Assembly (NCBI GenBank): GCA_011525385.1
Contig: WTGF01000009.1
Span: forward strand, 1 to 64,000
Length of the DNA: 64,000 nt
Direction of reading: 5' to 3'
From: Chloroflexota bacterium
Lineage (GTDB): Bacteria > Chloroflexota > Anaerolineae > Aggregatilineales > Phototrophicaceae
Of this stretch, positions 61,168-64,000 are shown piece after piece. The notes beneath the pieces are model-generated. The model saw only the letters and a program-made list of their open reading frames with translations, was not told the origin of the DNA and did not search any database. The position numbers were made by a program, and so were the translations under genes. The number at the start of each line of letters is the position of its first letter. Positions within the stretch are counted from its first letter, which is position 1.

Positions 61168-62568
61168 CTAATCAAGCACCAGCGTACAGAATCGGCCGGA
61201 ATCATTCTTCTCTTTCGAGCTGTGCGCAAGGTGCCAGGTGTCGCCGACACAGATGGCAATTACGTCGCCATCGAGACTGACCAAGGGGATTTGATCGCGA
61301 ATCTGCCATGGGATCTTGCGGTCTATCATCCAATCCTTTATTTTTCGCGATCTTCCAGCCATGCCTTTTGGCCGAAAGCGCTCGCCCTCGCGCCGCGTGC
61401 GCAAATGCACTTCGGCGCCAACAGGCACATGAAGGGCTATGGAGCGACCCGTCGTCCGCTCTCCTTCAAAGAATTCAATTCGCAAGCGTCCTAGGATGAT
61501 TGTATCGGGACCTCGCAAAGGTATTTCCGTCCCGGGCGCGATCAATCGGTAGTGGCCAAAGCGCAGTTCGGCATCGTGGCGCTCAATGTGGAGGCTGTCG
61601 TAGCTGACGCGAAGCTGGATACCCCCACCCAAATCACGGGTTTTGCCAGCTTGTGCGCCTTTGATCCAGTCGCTGATCTCCAGCGTGGCGTCAGAGTTCA
61701 ATTCAATGTTGCGATCGTGCAAGCAGCGAAAGGCTTCACGAAGCAAACGACGGCGCATCGCAACATGACAGGACCGATAGTCGGACCGGGAAATGCGCCA
61801 GGTACCTTCTTGTTGTTCGACTAACGGCAGTACATCGCTCTTGAAGCGAGATTCCATGTAATCGTGGTCCGCCCCTGCCGCAGCGGCCAGCCGCTCAAAG
61901 GACTTTGGAAGATGAGTATGCCGGTCAAGCAGTGGACGAAGGATTTGATGACGAATAAAATTGCGCAAATGCCCGGTGTCGTCGTTGCTGCTGTCGTGAC
62001 GGTATTCCAGGCAGTTTTCGACGCAATAAGCCTCAATCTCGTCCCGCGTGACATTCAGCAACGGCCGAACTAGTGTCATCTCCTCGTGGTACGGCATAGG
62101 CGATGACATCCGCATGCCGCGTAATCCCTTGATCCCAGAGCCGCGAACCATGTGCATCAGAATCGTCTCTATTTGATCAAGCGCGTGATGACCTGCGGCT
62201 ACGCAGGCGGCATCGTGCCGCATGGCAAGTTTTGCCAAGAAATCATAGCGTACTCGCCTGGCCGCTTCTTCAAGGCCGATGCCCTCCCGCTTGGCAAAGG
62301 CCGGGGCATCGGCGCTGCCTGCCGTGAAGGGCAATTCCCAGCGAGTCGCTATTTCACGGACATGCTGAACATCTCGGGCTGCGGCTTCTCCGCGAATACC
62401 ATGGTCCATAGATGCGACATGAATCCGGAAGCCCATACCTTGGCTAAGCCTGGACAAAACATGTAGTAGCGAGACGGAATCGGCGCCACCGGAGACGGAG
62501 ACAACTACGGTCTGCCTCGGGGCGATCAAGTTATGTTCTTTTACGTTTCTGGCGACAAGGGAAAGCAT
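61168..62568 (-). CDS. tilS: tRNA(Ile)-lysidine synthetase TilS
   Basis: TilS attaches lysine to C34 of tRNA-Ile so that it reads AUA, an essential function. The 466-residue product has the PP-loop VVVSVSGGADSVSLLHVLSR at about 20-39, then ASMDHGIRGEAAARDVQHV and the family's AAGHHALDQIETILMHMVRG, SGIKGLRGM. The C-terminal TilS substrate-binding domain follows. ATG 62568 matches the family start; the frame also opens at ATG 62607 and GTG 62595, and no choice has a good ribosome site. It is divergent from mreB. Confidence 0.93.
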   Translation of the reverse strand: MLSLVARNVKEHNLIAPRQTVVVSVSGGADSVSLLHVLSRLSQGMGFRIHVASMDHGIRGEAAARDVQHVREIATRWELPFTAGSADAPAFAKREGIGLEEAARRVRYDFLAKLAMRHDAACVAAGHHALDQIETILMHMVRGSGIKGLRGMRMSSPMPYHEEMTLVRPLLNVTRDEIEAYCVENCLEYRHDSSNDDTGHLRNFIRHQILRPLLDRHTHLPKSFERLAAAAGADHDYMESRFKSDVLPLVEQQEGTWRISRSDYRSCHVAMRRRLLREAFRCLHDRNIELNSDATLEISDWIKGAQAGKTRDLGGGIQLRVSYDSLHIERHDAELRFGHYRLIAPGTEIPLRGPDTIILGRLRIEFFEGERTTGRSIALHVPVGAEVHLRTRREGERFRPKGMAGRSRKIKDWMIDRKIPWQIRDQIPLVSLDGDVIAICVGDTWHLAHSSKEKNDSGRFCTLVLD

Positions 62569-62729
62569 GACCTTGGAACCGTTCCAACAAGACACTCGTA
62601 ATATCATAACTGATAGCGATCATCTTGGGAAAGATAGCCAATTCAATGATATATTGTGACTTATGTCTAAAGACAACTCTTAAGTAAGAATTTCGTTTGT
62701 GACGATTGGTATTCCTTAATGTTAATCTG

Positions 62730-62738
62730 TGATATAAT
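62730..62738 (+). promoter_or_regulatory. Extended -10 promoter of mreB
   Basis: TGATATAAT fits the extended -10 form with a perfect TATAAT. Transcription would begin near 62745, about 27 bases before mreB. No clear -35 lies at the expected distance, as usual for extended -10 promoters. Confidence 0.55.
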
Positions 62739-62771
62739 TCGGCGCGTCTGCTTTCCTTTGGGGAGTCTTTT

Positions 62772-63833
62772 GTGTTAAGTCCTCTGGATTTCCTGTTCGG
62801 GCTTTTTTCGCTTGATATTGGCATTGACCTGGGAACCGCGTACACACTCGTATATGTGCGCGGCAAAGGCATCGTTATCAACGAGCCGTCCTTCGTCGCT
62901 ATCGACCGAAAAACACGTGTTCCAATCGAAGTAGGGGCCCGCGCCAAGGAAATGTGGAGCAAGAATCCCAAAGATATTTTGATCATCCGACCCTTGCGAG
63001 ACGGTGTAATCAGCGAATATGAAATCACCGCGAGGATGCTGGACTATCTCATCCGCAAGGCGCACGAACAAAGTTGGGTACCGGTGCCGCGGCCACGCGT
63101 CGTTGTTGGCATACCAAGCGGCGTCACGGAGGTCGAAAAGAGGGCCGTCATAGAGGCGACGCTTGACGCCGGCGCGCGCGAGGCGCATCTGATTGAAGAA
63201 CCCGTCGCAGCAGCGATCGGCGCCGACTTGCCCGTACTCGAAACCCGCGGAAGCATGGTGGTGGATATCGGCGGCGGCACCACGGAAGTAGCTTTGTTTT
63301 CACTAGGCGGGATCGTAATCAGCCGTTCGATTCGCGTCGCAGGCGACGAAATGGACGAAGACATCGTGCGACACCTGCGGAACAAACACAATCTGCTAAT
63401 CGGCGAGCCGACTGCCGAAAAGGCGAAAATTGATATCGGCAGCGCTTACCCCTTACCGCAGGAGCGCACCTATATCGTCAAGGGGAGGAATCTGACCACC
63501 GGGCTCCCCGACGCGGTTGAGGTCAGTTCAATCGAGATCCGCGAGGCAATCGGCGGGTCAGTCAACATAATCATCGACACGGTAAAAGATGCGCTGGACG
63601 ATACCCCACCTGAATTGGTCGCGGATTTGATGGAGAGCGGTATTACCATTGCCGGCGGCGGTGGTCAATTACGCGGATTGGGCGATCGGCTGCGCGAAGA
63701 AGTCAATATCCGGTCCTGGCTCGCCAATGACGCCATGACCTGCGTCGCACGCGGCGCCGGGCGTGTTCTGGAAGATTATACCAACCTGCGACGGCTGCTG
63801 ACCGGACCGGAACGCGGCAGTACACGGCACTAA
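62772..63833 (+). CDS. mreB: Rod-shape-determining protein MreB
   Basis: MreB is the bacterial actin homologue that organises lateral wall synthesis in rod-shaped cells. The 353-residue product has phosphate-1 LDIGIDLGTAYTLVYVRGKG, NEPSFVAIDRKTR, the connect and phosphate-2 motifs (VVVGIPSGVTEVEKRAVIEA; MVVDIGGGTTEVALFSLGGI) and the adenosine motif SGITIAGGGGQLRGLGDRLR. The length is typical. GTG 62772 has GGGGAG seven bases upstream. The following mreC/D genes are not reached within the window; 167 bases of repeat-bearing non-coding DNA follow. It implies a rod-shaped or filamentous cell. Confidence 0.95.
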   Translation: MLSPLDFLFGLFSLDIGIDLGTAYTLVYVRGKGIVINEPSFVAIDRKTRVPIEVGARAKEMWSKNPKDILIIRPLRDGVISEYEITARMLDYLIRKAHEQSWVPVPRPRVVVGIPSGVTEVEKRAVIEATLDAGAREAHLIEEPVAAAIGADLPVLETRGSMVVDIGGGTTEVALFSLGGIVISRSIRVAGDEMDEDIVRHLRNKHNLLIGEPTAEKAKIDIGSAYPLPQERTYIVKGRNLTTGLPDAVEVSSIEIREAIGGSVNIIIDTVKDALDDTPPELVADLMESGITIAGGGGQLRGLGDRLREEVNIRSWLANDAMTCVARGAGRVLEDYTNLRRLLTGPERGSTRH

Positions 63834-63913
63834 TCCGCGAGTTCGTATCCCTCGGGAAACTTCTTAGGAAACCACCTTGCTCTATGCAAGGAGAAAGCTC
63901 GTTACTCTTTTTT
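63834..63913. other. Non-coding tail of mreB
   Basis: A weak stem-loop CCTTG-CTCTATG-CAAGG lies near 63879-63895 and a T6 run follows at about 63907-63912, so termination of mreB here is possible. Repeat C copy 2 follows directly. Confidence 0.4.
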
Positions 63914-64000
63914 AATAAACCGCGATCTGCGGTAGCCGAGCAGGTTTATTATTTTGTGTGAGCGCGGTAGCCCAAATTCGCCTGTTACGCGCCGAGCGGC
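63914..64000 (+). repeat. Dispersed repeat C, copy 2 (87 bp, reaches the window end)
   Basis: Aligns without gaps to 37927-38013 with 11 differences. Here the internal nonamer is GCGGTAGCC at both places, against GCGCTAGCC in copy 1. AATAAAC at the left end pairs with GTTTATT, enclosing CTGC/GCAG. The element may continue beyond the window. Confidence 0.85.

Overview
The window looks like chromosomal DNA of a Chloroflexota bacterium, probably Anaerolineae-like. This is inferred from giant membrane glycosyltransferases carrying the Chlor_Arch_YYY/DUF2298 and Agl23-type signatures, which are characteristic of Chloroflexi and Archaea, together with a normal bacterial housekeeping core. No rRNA, tRNA, CRISPR array, transposase, integrase or phage gene was recognised. 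Coding density is high, with 43 protein genes called.

Region 1 (1-21.7 kb, all plus strand) is a surface-glycan or protein-glycosylation island. It holds a UPF0104/AglD-like membrane protein, a GT4 glycosyltransferase, a 922-residue GT39-type transferase, a giant protein joining a GT39-like half to a DUF2298 half, a stand-alone DUF2298 protein, another GT39-like protein, an ECF sigma factor with a degenerate zinc-finger anti-sigma candidate, and an Agl23-type protein fused to an NHL propeller. The polytopic proteins probably use lipid-linked sugars at the outer face of the membrane. The sigma/anti-sigma pair lies inside the block.

Region 2 (21.7-29.5 kb, plus) is the nusA-ylxR-infB-rbfA-nrnA-truB-ribF operon for transcription, translation and cofactor synthesis. 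It starts with a strong promoter and a terminator-like leader hairpin, but rimP is missing from its usual place ahead of nusA.

Region 3 (29.5-47.4 kb, mixed strands) carries era with two small unknown genes, a histidine phosphatase, malate dehydrogenase, a PspC protein, a MATE exporter, fmt, recJ, a DUF1385 protein, a further glycosyltransferase-like membrane protein, a sulfotransferase directly abutting mutS, a ROK sugar kinase and a GAF-PAS histidine kinase.

Region 4 (47.5-62.6 kb, mostly minus) holds a secreted clan-A glycosidase, a PPC-domain secreted protein with a membrane partner, a methyltransferase, a phosphohexomutase, a Clp-type AAA+ protein with a degenerate first ATPase domain, a NagZ-type GH3 enzyme, an esterase-CapA fusion, a response regulator lacking the phospho-acceptor Asp, and tilS. 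mreB closes the window on the plus strand.

The non-coding gaps hold several dispersed repeats: an inverted pair of about 120 bp (1-120 and 34892-35010), a direct pair of 87 bp (37927-38013 and 63914-64000), and a GC-rich REP-like hairpin pair (about 5561-5600 and 35017-35061). A structured 0.6 kb gap lies at 40.5-41.1 kb.
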